A stretch of DNA of 64,000 nucleotides. Source: Devosia submarina. GTDB lineage: Bacteria; Pseudomonadota; Alphaproteobacteria; Rhizobiales; Devosiaceae. A model generated the notes under the pieces. The model was not told where the DNA came from. It made no database searches and worked only from the letters and a program-made list of their open reading frames with translations. This document shows, piece by piece, positions 18,148 through 26,287 of this stretch. The translations under genes and the position numbers were made by a program. Within the stretch, counting starts at the first letter, position 1, and the number at the start of each line of letters is the position of its first letter. The stretch lies in the NCBI RefSeq assembly GCF_003056345.1, contig NZ_PYWB01000006.1, positions 62,001 to 126,000 of the forward strand, written 5' to 3'.

Positions 18148-19194
18148 ATGACCATTCCTTTTTTCGACGGCCACAATGACACGCTGCTGCGCTTGCTGGA
18201 GTTGCCAGCAGGGAGCGGGGAGGCGGCTTTCGTGGAGGGGGGCAAGGGCGGGCATATTGATTTGCCACGGGCGCGGGCTGCCGGAATGGCAGGTGGGTTT
18301 TTCGCCATGTTCCCGCCGCCGATCAAGGGGAGCCTGGCCGGGACGGTGGGGACGGCCGCGGCTTCGGACGGGCAATTGCCGCCGGAGTTGGACATGGCCG
18401 AGGCGCAGGCATCGACCAATGGAATGGCGTCGGTCTTGCTGCGGCTGGAGCGCATGGGGGCGGTGGGCGTCTGCCGGAGCCGTGGGGAGATCGAGGCGGC
18501 GATCGGGGCGGGGAAGCTTGCCGCCGTCATGCATATCGAGGGTGCCGAGGCGATTGATACGGAATTCCGCTCGCTGGATGTGCTTTATGCTGCGGGGTTG
18601 CGGTCCGTGGGAATTACCTGGAGTCGGGCCAATGCATTCGGGACGGGTGTACCGTTTCGGCACAATGCTGATCCCGATATCGGACCAGGGCTGACGGACG
18701 CCGGCAAGGCACTGGTGCGCCAATGCAACCAGATGGGGATCATGATCGATCTGTCGCATCTCAATGCGGCCGGGTTTCGTGACGTGGCGGCAATTTCAAC
18801 GCACCCATTAGTGGCGACGCACAGCAATGTTCATGCCATCTGCCCGCACGCGCGCAACCTGGTGGATTGGCAATTGGCGGCCATTCGCGAGAGTGGCGGT
18901 ATGGTGGGGCTGAATTTTGCGACGGGGTTCTTGCGGCCGGATGGCCGGTTCGTGGCCGATACGCCGATCGAGTTGATGGTGCGCCATGTGGATGGGCTGA
19001 TCGAGGCGCTGGGGGAAGATGGCGTGGCGCTTGGAAGTGATTTCGATGGGGCGATGGTGCCCGGAGAGATCGGGGACGTGACCGGTGTGCCCAAGCTTTT
19101 GGGGGCTCTGCTGGACAAGGGCTATGGTCGGGCGTTGGTGGAAAAGATCGCCTTGGGCAATTGGCTTAGCATGATCGAGCGCACGATCGGCTAG
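18148..19194 (+). CDS. Membrane dipeptidase-type peptidase (family M19)
   Basis: This 348-residue zinc peptidase of the renal dipeptidase family usually cleaves dipeptides, often with a D-residue. The metal site is shown by DGHND (residues 8-12), HIEGAEA (about 132-138), DLSHLN and THSN, followed by CPHARNLVD and GSDFDG (near 293-298), all typical of M19. No signal peptide is visible, so it is cytoplasmic. It stands alone on the plus strand between rnr and topA, which are on the minus strand, and is flanked by repeats, so it may be an insertion into an older minus-strand block. Confidence 0.92.
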   Translation: MTIPFFDGHNDTLLRLLELPAGSGEAAFVEGGKGGHIDLPRARAAGMAGGFFAMFPPPIKGSLAGTVGTAAASDGQLPPELDMAEAQASTNGMASVLLRLERMGAVGVCRSRGEIEAAIGAGKLAAVMHIEGAEAIDTEFRSLDVLYAAGLRSVGITWSRANAFGTGVPFRHNADPDIGPGLTDAGKALVRQCNQMGIMIDLSHLNAAGFRDVAAISTHPLVATHSNVHAICPHARNLVDWQLAAIRESGGMVGLNFATGFLRPDGRFVADTPIELMVRHVDGLIEALGEDGVALGSDFDGAMVPGEIGDVTGVPKLLGALLDKGYGRALVEKIALGNWLSMIERTIG

Positions 19195-19243
19195 AGCGCG
19201 GCAAAACAACTCATTGAAGCCATAGGGTTCGTCACTATGTCTG

Positions 19244-19272
19244 TGGCGTGCCCAGGCACGTCCCGTTTTTTA
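19244..19272 (+). terminator. Rho-independent terminator after the dipeptidase gene
   Basis: A short hairpin formed by GGCGTGCC and GGCACGTCC is followed by CGTTTTTT. It ends about 75 bases downstream of the M19 peptidase stop. The apical loop is tight, so the effective stem is a little shorter than the inverted repeat. Confidence 0.6.
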
Positions 19273-19325
19273 GTGTTCATTTTTGCAGCTTCCGGCCGCT
19301 TGGCGCAGGAAGACAGGAGGTTTTT

Positions 19326-19511
19326 ATGCGTTCCCTCAGGCTTTGCCAATCATGTGCTGGACCCCGGCCGCGCGCCGCCGTTCGGTGCCCATGGTGCATG
19401 GCCAGCTATTCGTCCCCCAGTCGTATTCCCGAACATCTGTTTGCGACCGCTGAAGGCGAGAAGGGCGTGGAACCTCAAGGCTATCCGCCAACGGCGCCAC
19501 GGCGCCGCTAG
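19326..19511 (+). CDS. Hypothetical 61-residue protein with two CxxC knuckles
   Basis: A perfect AGGAGG ribosome site at 19315-19320 lies five bases before the ATG, which makes this short frame credible. The product begins MRSLRLCQSCAGPRPRAAV and continues RCPWCMASY, so two CxxC pairs are spaced like a small zinc ribbon; the C-terminal half is proline rich with no hydrophobic helix. I do not recognise a family. A strong plus-strand terminator follows at 19639-19669. It lies between REP-rich segments in the accessory stretch between the dipeptidase and topA. Confidence 0.5.
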   Translation: MRSLRLCQSCAGPRPRAAVRCPWCMASYSSPSRIPEHLFATAEGEKGVEPQGYPPTAPRRR

Positions 19512-19638
19512 TGCGACCAAACGCCCATGGCTTTCCCCAGTGGGATGGCCATGATGGCGGCAGCGGTGTCAGCCAGCAATGACGGCACCGCAGGGGCTTG
19601 AGCGCTGAAAGCTAGGCGCTCGCCCCGATTCAAACAGG

Positions 19639-19674
19639 AGAGCCTCGATCGGAAGATCGGGGCTCTTTTGTTTT
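19639..19674 (+). terminator. Rho-independent terminator
   Basis: A 12-pair stem (19639-19650 with 19655-19666) has a GGAA tetraloop and is followed by TTTTGTTTT. Orientation fits the 61-residue gene upstream. The segment 19512-19638 between them contains no gene that I can support. Confidence 0.85.
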
Positions 19675-19713
19675 GGGGGCGGGGTGGCGAGCGTGGGAAT
19701 AGATTTGGGGCAC

Positions 19714-19768
19714 GACCCCGGGGCAAGCCTGGGGCAAGCTCTCGTGGTATGTTAGGCTCACCATGAGG
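19714..19768. repeat. REP-like palindrome pair at the edge of a broken gene
   Basis: GACCCCGGGGCAAGCCTGGG at 19714-19733 extends to 19735, and a diverged copy of the CTCGTGG...CTCACCATGAGG palindrome is at 19741-19768. The second ends exactly where recognisable GIY-YIG coding sequence begins, suggesting the repeat replaced or interrupted the 5' half of that gene. Confidence 0.65.
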
Positions 19769-19770
19769 TC

Positions 19771-19997
19771 TACTGCCGGGTGTGGCGCGGGAAGGTGCCG
19801 GGTGGCGTGTGTGTGCCAAGCTTCACACGCAAGCATCAGTGTCATCTCCTCGTGCACTTCGAGGAGCATCAAAGCATGTATTTGGCGTACAGCGCGAGCG
19901 GAACGTCAGGCACTATGTACGCGCGTGGAAGGATGCGCTGATCAAGCGCGGCAATCCGGAGTGGGATGATCTGTATTGGCAGATTGCGCCGGGTTGA
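19771..19997 (+). pseudogene. Remnant of a GIY-YIG family endonuclease gene
   Basis: Two reading frames together encode the C-terminal half of a UPF0213-type GIY-YIG protein. The first frame, 19771-19887, gives YCRVW then PSFTRKHQCHLLVHFEEHQ; the second, from about 19887, gives QRERNVRHYVRAWKDALIK and NPEWDDLY before the stop at 19997. Joining them needs one missing base near 19885-19889. The N-terminal half, which holds the GIY and YIG motifs, is absent and replaced by REP-like repeats. The gene is therefore truncated and frameshifted and should be inactive. Confidence 0.82.
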
Positions 19998-20003
19998 GAA
20001 TGG

Positions 20004-20024
20004 CCCTCGGGTCAAGCCCGAGGG
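20004..20024. repeat. REP-like palindrome
   Basis: This copy of the CCTCGGGTCAAGCCCGAGG family sits between the GIY-YIG remnant and the stop of topA, which converge on it. It could protect or end both transcripts. Confidence 0.7.
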
Positions 20025-20050
20025 CGGCGTGGTGGTTGCAGAGCGTTTGA

Positions 20051-22687
20051 CTAGAACGGCACGTCTTCGGGTTTGACGGTCTTTTTGGGTGCGGCCTTTT
20101 TGGCGGGGGCCTTTTTCGCCGCGGGCTTCTTTTCAGCCGTGGCCTTGGCGGCTGGTTTTTTGGCAGCAGCTTTTTTGGCGGGGGCCTTCTTGACCTTGGT
20201 GCCGGTGGCTTCGGCGCGGGCCGCGATCCATTCGAGGGCTTGTTCCGCCGTTACGTCTTCCGGCTTGATGTCCTTGGGGATGGTGGCGTTGATCTTGCCC
20301 TGATTGACATAGGGGCCGTAGCGGCCGGCGCGGACGGTGATGGGACCGTTGTCGTGCTCGAAGGTCTGGATGGCCGCAACAGCCGTGCCACCGCGCTTGA
20401 AGCCGCCAGCGGCTTTTTGGGCGAGGAGGTCGACGGCGCGGTTTAGACCGACGGTGAAGACTTCTTCCACGTCGGGCAGATTTGCGTATTTGCCGTCGTG
20501 GAGGATGAACGGGCCGTAGCGGCCGAGGCCCGCCGTAATGGGCAGACCGGTTTCGGGGTGCAGGCCGACATCGCGAGGCAGCGAAAGGAGCTGGAGGGCC
20601 TTTTCGAGGGTTAGTGACGCCGGATCCCAGCCGCGGGGCAGGGAGGAGCGCTTGGCTTCCTTGCTGTCGCCGAGCTGGACGTAGGGACCGAAGCGGCCAG
20701 ATTTGAGGAAGACCTCTTCGCCCGATTCCAGATCAACGCCCAGCACGCCATTGCCGGCTGCGGCCTCGGAGGACTGACCGGAGGCGGCGTCCGAGAGCTG
20801 CATGGTGTGCTTGCATTCGGGGTAGTTGGAGCAGCCGATGAAGGCGCCGAACTTGCCAAGCTTGAGCGAAAGCTGGCCTTCGCCACAGGTGGGGCAGAGG
20901 CGCGGATCGGACCCGTCCGGCTTGGGCGGGAAGATGCGGCTGGCAAGCAGGTCATTGAGCGCGTCGAGGACTTCGGACACGCGAAGGTCCTTGATCTCGG
21001 TGGTGGCGGCAGTGAAGTCGCGCCAGAAATCGCGCAGCACTTGCTTGTAGTCGATGTCGCCGGCGGAAACCTGGTCGAGCTGTTCTTCGAGGTGCGCCGT
21101 GAAATCGTACTCAACATAGCGCGTGAAGAAGGATTCAAGGAACGCCGTAACGATGCGGCCGCGATCTTCGGGGTGCAGCGCCTTGCCCTCGAGGCGCACG
21201 TAGTCGCGGTCCTTGAGGGTGGTGAGGGTTGCGGCATAAGTGGAAGGGCGGCCGATGCCGAGCTCTTCCATCTTCTTGATCAGGCTCGCCTCGGTGTAGC
21301 GCGAGGGCGGTTGGGTGAAATGCTGCTCGATGTCGACCTGCTGCAGGCTGGGCTTGTCGCCAACCTTGAGCGGGGGCAGCTCGCGGCTGTCCTCATCGTC
21401 CTCGGAGGGCTCGTCGGATTTGACCTCGACGCCATAGAGCTTGAGAAAGCCTGGGAAGGTGACGACGGAGCCGACGGCGCGCAGCTCGACAGCGCGGCCG
21501 GGCACGTTGACGGCGATGTCCACCGTGGTGCGGTCGATCTCGGCCGAGCGCATTTGCGAGGCGAGCGTGCGGCGCCAGATCAGGCCATAGAGCTTGGCCT
21601 GATCGGCATCGAGATTGAGGTTCTCGGGCCGCTTGAACATGTCGGTGGGACGGATGGCTTCGTGCGCTTCCTGCGCGTTCTTGGCCTTGGATTGATAGAT
21701 GCGCGGCTTTTCGGGGAGGTATTCCTCGCCGAAATATTTTCCGATCACCGAGCGGGCCATGGAAATGCCCTCGGGCGCCATCTGTACGGCGTCGGTACGC
21801 ATATAGGTGATCAGCCCGTCCTCGTAGAGGCGCTGGGCGATCTGCATGGTGCGGTTGGGCGATAGCCCTAAGCGCGAGGATGCGTCCTGCTGCAGCGAGG
21901 AGGTGGTGAAGGGCGCGTAGGGATTGCGCTTGGTGGGCTTTTTTTCAACGGACGAAACGTTGAACTGGCCAGATTCGATCAGCTGCTTGAGCTCGGCGGC
22001 GTTCTCGCCGGTCTTGATGTCGAGCTTGTCAGTCTTTTTGCCATCGACAGAAAAGAGGCGCGCGAGGAAGCTCTTGCCCGATTGGGCGAGCTTGGCTTCG
22101 ACGGACCAGTATTCCTCGGGCTTGAACTTTTCGATCTCGGCTTCGCGATCGGAGACAAGGCGCAGGGCCACGGACTGCACGCGGCCGGCTGAGCGGGAGC
22201 CCGGCAGCTTGCGCCAGAGGATGGGCGAGAGGGTGAAGCCGACGAGGTAGTCGAGGGCGCGGCGAGCGAGGTAGGCGTCTACCAGCGGCATGTCGATGTC
22301 GCGCGGCTTGGCCATGGCCGCAGTGACGGCATCCTTGGTGATGGCGTTGAAGACGACGCGCTGCACGGGCACGTCTTTCTTGAGGGCCTTTTTCTGGCGC
22401 AGCACATCAAGGACGTGCCAGGAAATGGCTTCGCCTTCGCGATCAGGGTCGGTTGCGAGGATAAGGCCGTCGGCACCCTTTAGGGCAGAGGCAATGTCGC
22501 TCAGGCGCTTGCGGGAGGCGGTATCAACCTCCCAGGACATGGCAAAATCTTCGTCGGGACGGACCGAGCCATCTTTGGCGGGCAAATCACGGACGTGACC
22601 GAAGGAGGCCAGGACCTCATAACCTGAACCTAGATATTTGTTGATTGTCTTGGCCTTAGCCGGACTTTCAACGACGACGACCTTCAT
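20051..22687 (-). CDS. topA: DNA topoisomerase I (type IA)
   Basis: This 878-residue enzyme relaxes negatively supercoiled DNA. The TOPRIM domain has VVVVESPAKAKTINKYLG at the N-terminus and DPDREGEAISWH. The active-site tyrosine is in GLITYMRTDAVQM. A four-cysteine zinc finger (CPTCGEG...CSNYPEC) and further C-terminal repeat domains (GRFGPYVQLG, GRYGPFILHD, GRYGPYVNQG) follow. The protein ends in an alanine-lysine-proline-rich tail of about 50 residues similar to histone H1-like tails, a feature of many alphaproteobacterial TopA proteins that strengthens DNA binding. The start is MKVVVVES at 22687, not the upstream ATG at 22705. Confidence 0.96.
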   Translation of the reverse strand: MKVVVVESPAKAKTINKYLGSGYEVLASFGHVRDLPAKDGSVRPDEDFAMSWEVDTASRKRLSDIASALKGADGLILATDPDREGEAISWHVLDVLRQKKALKKDVPVQRVVFNAITKDAVTAAMAKPRDIDMPLVDAYLARRALDYLVGFTLSPILWRKLPGSRSAGRVQSVALRLVSDREAEIEKFKPEEYWSVEAKLAQSGKSFLARLFSVDGKKTDKLDIKTGENAAELKQLIESGQFNVSSVEKKPTKRNPYAPFTTSSLQQDASSRLGLSPNRTMQIAQRLYEDGLITYMRTDAVQMAPEGISMARSVIGKYFGEEYLPEKPRIYQSKAKNAQEAHEAIRPTDMFKRPENLNLDADQAKLYGLIWRRTLASQMRSAEIDRTTVDIAVNVPGRAVELRAVGSVVTFPGFLKLYGVEVKSDEPSEDDEDSRELPPLKVGDKPSLQQVDIEQHFTQPPSRYTEASLIKKMEELGIGRPSTYAATLTTLKDRDYVRLEGKALHPEDRGRIVTAFLESFFTRYVEYDFTAHLEEQLDQVSAGDIDYKQVLRDFWRDFTAATTEIKDLRVSEVLDALNDLLASRIFPPKPDGSDPRLCPTCGEGQLSLKLGKFGAFIGCSNYPECKHTMQLSDAASGQSSEAAAGNGVLGVDLESGEEVFLKSGRFGPYVQLGDSKEAKRSSLPRGWDPASLTLEKALQLLSLPRDVGLHPETGLPITAGLGRYGPFILHDGKYANLPDVEEVFTVGLNRAVDLLAQKAAGGFKRGGTAVAAIQTFEHDNGPITVRAGRYGPYVNQGKINATIPKDIKPEDVTAEQALEWIAARAEATGTKVKKAPAKKAAAKKPAAKATAEKKPAAKKAPAKKAAPKKTVKPEDVPF

Positions 22688-22770
22688 GGAGTACCCGTTC
22701 CGCAACGCTTAGTGAGAAGTCGCGCAACATGGTGAAGGCCGGGTGCGGTGTCAACGGGCACTCGAAAGAG

Positions 22771-22803
22771 ACTGCCCGGTGCGGGTGGCCAGTGCCGGGC
22801 AGT
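22771..22803 (-). terminator. Stem-loop between the membrane protein gene and topA
   Basis: ACTGCCCGG (22771-22779) and CCGGGCAGT (22795-22803) form a nine-pair stem with a 15-base loop. It lies just downstream of the minus-strand gene ending at 22813. The T tract after it is weak, so attenuation or transcript protection is as likely as full termination. Confidence 0.4.
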
Positions 22804-22812
22804 ATGGTTGGC

Positions 22813-23214
22813 CTAGGCGAGCTTGGCAGCGCGGCCGAGTGTGGCGTTTTGTGGCATGAACACGGTCCAGGCAAAGATTAGCACACCAGCAAAGGTGATC
22901 AGCGAGCTGACGGCCACAACGGGCTCCATGGCGGTATTGCCCTGCAGCAGCAGGTAGAGCGAAAGGCCCATGAGGACGACGCCCAGTGTATAGATCCCAT
23001 AGTGAATCATTGGTAGCCGGCCTTCGGCTCTGGCAGGATTGAGCGCGTAATAGCCGCCGAAAATGGCTGATGTGACCCAGCCCAGTAGATTGACATGGGC
23101 GTGGGCGCCGACCACGTTGTGGTTCTGCGTAATAGCCATCTGCAGCCCCATGCCGATACCAACAATCAGGAACAGCACGGCCGTCCTGAAAAACAGGTGC
23201 GAGATCTTAGGCAT
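22813..23214 (-). CDS. Small four-helix membrane protein, heme-copper oxidase-like
   Basis: This 133-residue protein has four hydrophobic helices (about 9-26, 40-60, 70-90 and 97-118). Between the first two it carries HNVVGAHAHVNLLGWV, a histidine-rich stretch resembling the one in NnrS/cbb3-type oxidase subunit I-like proteins, and homologues are often labelled cytochrome c oxidase. It is too short to be a catalytic subunit. The ATG at 23214 is chosen because GGAGGG lies four bases upstream. Heme or metal binding by the paired histidines is inference. Confidence 0.7.
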   Translation of the reverse strand: MPKISHLFFRTAVLFLIVGIGMGLQMAITQNHNVVGAHAHVNLLGWVTSAIFGGYYALNPARAEGRLPMIHYGIYTLGVVLMGLSLYLLLQGNTAMEPVVAVSSLITFAGVLIFAWTVFMPQNATLGRAAKLA

Positions 23215-23314
23215 TATTCCCTCCAATGCTCGGCGGACCCGTCCCTCCAGGTCCCAAAGCGAGCGCGGTAAAATAATCCGAATTTCGAAGCCTCGCTACA
23301 GCTCGCAAGAGGTA

Positions 23315-23326
23315 TGCAAGCTTGCA
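23315..23326. promoter_or_regulatory. 12-base perfect palindrome upstream of the aldo/keto reductase
   Basis: TGCAAGCTTGCA is fully self-complementary and lies in the divergent gap between the small membrane protein gene and the aldo/keto reductase gene. It may be an operator for either gene; no regulator gene is adjacent. Confidence 0.3.
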
Positions 23327-23477
23327 CTTGCCAGCCAGCCGGGCATGTGGTGCACTTCCCCCGTGCGCCCGTTCGGGCGCCTTGCCCCAGCTCACCCCCT
23401 TCAACCTGTTTGCTCGTGCAACGAGAAGGTGGCTGCGACTGTTGTGGCGAACCAAAGCCAAGGAGGAGGACTATTCC

Positions 23478-24509
23478 ATGGAGTACCGCAAGCTCGGCAA
23501 TAGCGGCGCCATCGTTACCAATTTTTGCCTGGGGACCATGACGTTCGGCAAGGAATCGGACGAGGCGACTTCGTTTCGGCTGATGGACGATTATGTCGCG
23601 GCTGGCGGCAATTTCCTGGATACGGCAAATGTTTATAGCGACGGGGTTTCGGAAGAAATTATCGGGCGCTGGCTCAAGAGCAAGCCGGGCATTCTGCGGG
23701 ATCTGGTGATCACCACCAAGGGGCGCTTCCCCATGGGCGACGGGCCCAACCATTTGGGGCTGTCGCGCAAGAATCTGCAGGAGGCGCTAGATGCGTCGCT
23801 CAAGCGCCTGCAGGTGGAGCATATCGATCTTTATCAGATGCATGCCTTTGATGCGCTGACACCGCTGGAAGAAACACTGCGGTTTTTGGACGACTCGATC
23901 CGTAACGGAAAGATTGCCTATTATGGTTTTTCCAACTTCTTGGGCTGGCAGCTGACCAAGGCGGTCTGGATCGCCAAGGCGGGCAATTTCCAGCCGCCGG
24001 TGACGCTGCAGCCGCAATATAATTTGTTGGCGCGCGACATCGAGCACGAGATCGTGCCGGCAGCTATTGATGCCAATATCGGGCTGCTGCCGTGGTCGCC
24101 GCTGGGGGGCGGCTGGCTGTCGGGCAAGTACAAGCGCGACCAGATGCCGAGCGGCGCCACGCGGCTGGGCGAGAACCCCAAGCGCGGCATGGAGGCCTTC
24201 GAAAAGCGCAATGCGGAAGAGCGCACCTGGCACGTAATCGGTGCGCTGGAAGATGTTGCCAAGGCGCGCGGCGTATCCATGGCGCAGGTGGCGCTGGCCT
24301 GGGTTGCGGCGCGGCCGGCGGTGACGTCGGTGATCCTAGGAGCGCGGACAACGGAGCAATTGGCGGATAATCTCCAGGCAGCTGAGTTGAAGCTCAGCGA
24401 TGAGGAGATGAATGCGCTCAATGCGGCGAGTGCGCCCAATGTGGCGGATTACCCCTATGGCGAAGGTGGGCAGCGGCAGCGGAACCGGAAGATGGAAGGC
24501 GGCCGGTAA
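23478..24509 (+). CDS. Aldo/keto reductase
   Basis: This 343-residue NADPH-dependent TIM-barrel oxidoreductase has the catalytic tetrad in FLDTANVYSDG (D and Y), ITTKGRF (K) and YQMHAFD (H), and the cofactor-binding ILGARTTEQL segment near the C-terminus. It belongs to the branch with the YRKLGNSG beginning (AKR11/12-like). The substrate cannot be inferred. The ATG at 23478 is selected because of AGGAGGAGGA at 23461-23470. An in-frame extension upstream to 23322 has no family similarity. No operon partner is evident. Confidence 0.93.
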   Translation: MEYRKLGNSGAIVTNFCLGTMTFGKESDEATSFRLMDDYVAAGGNFLDTANVYSDGVSEEIIGRWLKSKPGILRDLVITTKGRFPMGDGPNHLGLSRKNLQEALDASLKRLQVEHIDLYQMHAFDALTPLEETLRFLDDSIRNGKIAYYGFSNFLGWQLTKAVWIAKAGNFQPPVTLQPQYNLLARDIEHEIVPAAIDANIGLLPWSPLGGGWLSGKYKRDQMPSGATRLGENPKRGMEAFEKRNAEERTWHVIGALEDVAKARGVSMAQVALAWVAARPAVTSVILGARTTEQLADNLQAAELKLSDEEMNALNAASAPNVADYPYGEGGQRQRNRKMEGGR

Positions 24510-24562
24510 GGGGTTCGTTTCTGCAATAGGAGCGTTTGGCTGCTTCAGCACCCCACGCTCGA

Positions 24563-24704
24563 CCCTTCCCCTCAAGGGGGAGGGAGGAAGAGAGCGGACA
24601 AATAGATGAACGCCGTTCCGCCCTTGCACCCCAAGGGCCGTTCTTCGAGCCCGCGTCTAAGCAATTGTGTTTGCCGAGGGTGGCCCTCGGGTCTAGCCCG
24701 AGGG
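24563..24704. repeat. Repeat-bearing gap after the aldo/keto reductase gene
   Basis: A CCCTTCCCCTCAAGGGGGAG-type palindrome is at 24563-24584 and a CCTCGGGTC(T)AGCCCGAGG copy at 24684-24704. The rest of 24510-24901 shows no supportable gene. A related CCTCCC...GGGAGG element recurs at 62.6 kb. Confidence 0.65.
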
Positions 24705-24901
24705 CGGCGCGGTGGGTTGGCTGGATCGGGGCTGTGGCGGATAGCGGGGCTGGTGGTAGTTGCTGCTCCACCGCCCTTGATACCTTTACTTCCCGGGGGG
24801 AAAGGCAGCGCTATTCATTTTTGTTTGGCGGGTCTGGGATTTTGGCGAATGGGCGGTGAGCGGAAGGGGGATTAGATTTTCTCCAACACAGGAGATTTCT
24901 C

Positions 24902-25297
24902 ATGACCTCGATTTACTCAGAAGCAACCCAGCCGCGGCTCAAGACCATGCCAAAGCCGATCAAGCAGATTTTGCAGCTCGAAGGCGCCCTGGTGTTGGTG
25001 CTGGCAATGTGGGGGTTTGCAGCCCTGGGCGGCAATTGGTGGTTGTTTGCCCTGCTGTTCCTTGCGCCCGACCTCTTCATGCTAGGCTATACCAAGGACA
25101 AGCGGCTGGGTGCCGCAGTCTATAATCTTGGGCATACTTACCTCACGCCAGCTGCGCTGGCCTTGGTTGGCACGGGGCTGGGGTGGAGTGCGGCGGTGTC
25201 GCTCGCGCTGATCTGGGCGGGCCATATCGGGCTTGACCGGATGCTGGGCTTTGGGCTCAAGCGGCCGGATGGGTTCAAAAAAACCCATCTTGGATGA
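24902..25297 (+). CDS. DUF4260 family membrane protein
   Basis: This 131-residue protein has hydrophobic helices at about 25-45, 47-62, 80-95 and 97-112, and ends in GFGLKRPDGFKKTHLG. That closing motif and the YNLGHTYLTPAAL segment are diagnostic of DUF4260, a bacterial membrane family of unknown function. AGGAGA precedes the ATG. It is flanked by repeat-rich DNA upstream and a stem-loop downstream. Confidence 0.88.
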   Translation: MTSIYSEATQPRLKTMPKPIKQILQLEGALVLVLAMWGFAALGGNWWLFALLFLAPDLFMLGYTKDKRLGAAVYNLGHTYLTPAALALVGTGLGWSAAVSLALIWAGHIGLDRMLGFGLKRPDGFKKTHLG

Positions 25298-25306
25298 AAT
25301 GCAGAT

Positions 25307-25340
25307 AGCGCTCGCGAGGGACTTGCGAGCGCTGCTTAAT
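25307..25340 (+). terminator. Probable terminator stem-loop after the DUF4260 gene
   Basis: AGCGCTCGC (25307-25315) pairs perfectly with GCGAGCGCT (25325-25333) and is followed by GCTTAATT. The stem is strong but the T run is poor, so termination may be partial. Confidence 0.5.
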
Positions 25341-25375
25341 TGATGATCAATGGGCGGGTCTGATCAATTAAGGAG
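25336..25375 (+). promoter_or_regulatory. Inverted repeat next to the ribosome site of the nucleosidase gene
   Basis: TTAATTGAT (25336-25344) and ATCAATTAA (25363-25371) are perfect nine-base arms. The 3' arm runs into the AAGGAG ribosome site (25370-25375). It may be an operator, or an RNA hairpin that affects translation of the gene starting at 25382. Confidence 0.35.
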
Positions 25376-25381
25376 CATTAG

Positions 25382-26287
25382 ATGCGCAGACTGGGTTTAG
25401 CTGCACTGGCTGGATTATCCCTCATGGCCGGTACGGCTGTAGGCGCCGAAACACTGGACACGACCTCGCGTATCGCCGTTATGTCGGCCTTTGCGCCGGA
25501 GTGGGTGGCGTTGCAGGAGGCGCTGAGCGATCGCAAGGACTACACAGTGAATGGGACGGTGTTTGCCACTGGGACGATCGAGGGCAAGCCGGTGGTGCTG
25601 TTTCTCACCGGTGTCAGCATGGTCAATGCGGCGATGACTTCGCAATTGGCGCTGGATCATTTCACCATAGAGAGCATCGTCTTTTCAGGGATTGCGGGCG
25701 GGGTTGATCCAGAGCGGCATATCGGGGACGTGATCGTTCCCCAGCAATGGGGACAGTATCTCGACGCTATTTTTGCGCGGGAAGTGGATGGGGCATTTAC
25801 GCCGCCGCCGTTTCTGGAGGCGCCTTTTCCCAATTACGGGATGATCTTTCCCCAGAATGTAGATGTGACGAAAGCCGGTGGGGAGCCTGAGTCCAAGTTC
25901 TGGTTTGCGGTTGATCCGGACTTGCTCGCTGTTGCCGAGAAGGTGGCGGGCGAGGTCAAGCTCGCTGATTGCGTTGAAGAGGCGCAATGCCTTTCGACAG
26001 CGCCCAGCATCCATGTGGGCGGAAATGGCGTGTCGGGCGCGGCTTTTGTAGATAATGCCGAGTTCCGGGAGTATGCCTTCGAGACGTTCGAGGCTCGCGT
26101 GCTGGACATGGAAAGCGCAGCGGTGGCGCATGTGGCCTATGCCAATGAGGTGCCGTTTATCGCCTTCCGCTCACTTTCGGACCTGGCCGGCGGTGGCGAG
26201 GGTGAAAATCAGATGAGCACGTTCATGGGACTGGCGTCGGCCAATTCGGCCGCCGTGGTCCGAGCGTTTATTGCGGCATTGCCGTGA
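25382..26287 (+). CDS. Exported MTA/SAH nucleosidase-like phosphorylase
   Basis: This 301-residue protein has a signal peptide (residues 1 to about 22, AGTAVGA before the mature start) and a nucleoside phosphorylase fold. Family motifs are the N-terminal RIAVMSAFAPEW, FSGIAGG (about 100-106), DMESAAVAHVA near 240 and SLSDLAGG near 262, which contains the usual catalytic aspartate. Cytosolic MTA/SAH nucleosidases split methylthioadenosine and S-adenosylhomocysteine; this one should act in the periplasm, where salvage of external nucleosides is plausible. Two cysteines about seven residues apart (LADCVEEAQCL) could form a disulfide. Its 3' end overlaps the convergent purN by 20 bases. Confidence 0.85.
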   Translation: MRRLGLAALAGLSLMAGTAVGAETLDTTSRIAVMSAFAPEWVALQEALSDRKDYTVNGTVFATGTIEGKPVVLFLTGVSMVNAAMTSQLALDHFTIESIVFSGIAGGVDPERHIGDVIVPQQWGQYLDAIFAREVDGAFTPPPFLEAPFPNYGMIFPQNVDVTKAGGEPESKFWFAVDPDLLAVAEKVAGEVKLADCVEEAQCLSTAPSIHVGGNGVSGAAFVDNAEFREYAFETFEARVLDMESAAVAHVAYANEVPFIAFRSLSDLAGGGEGENQMSTFMGLASANSAAVVRAFIAALP

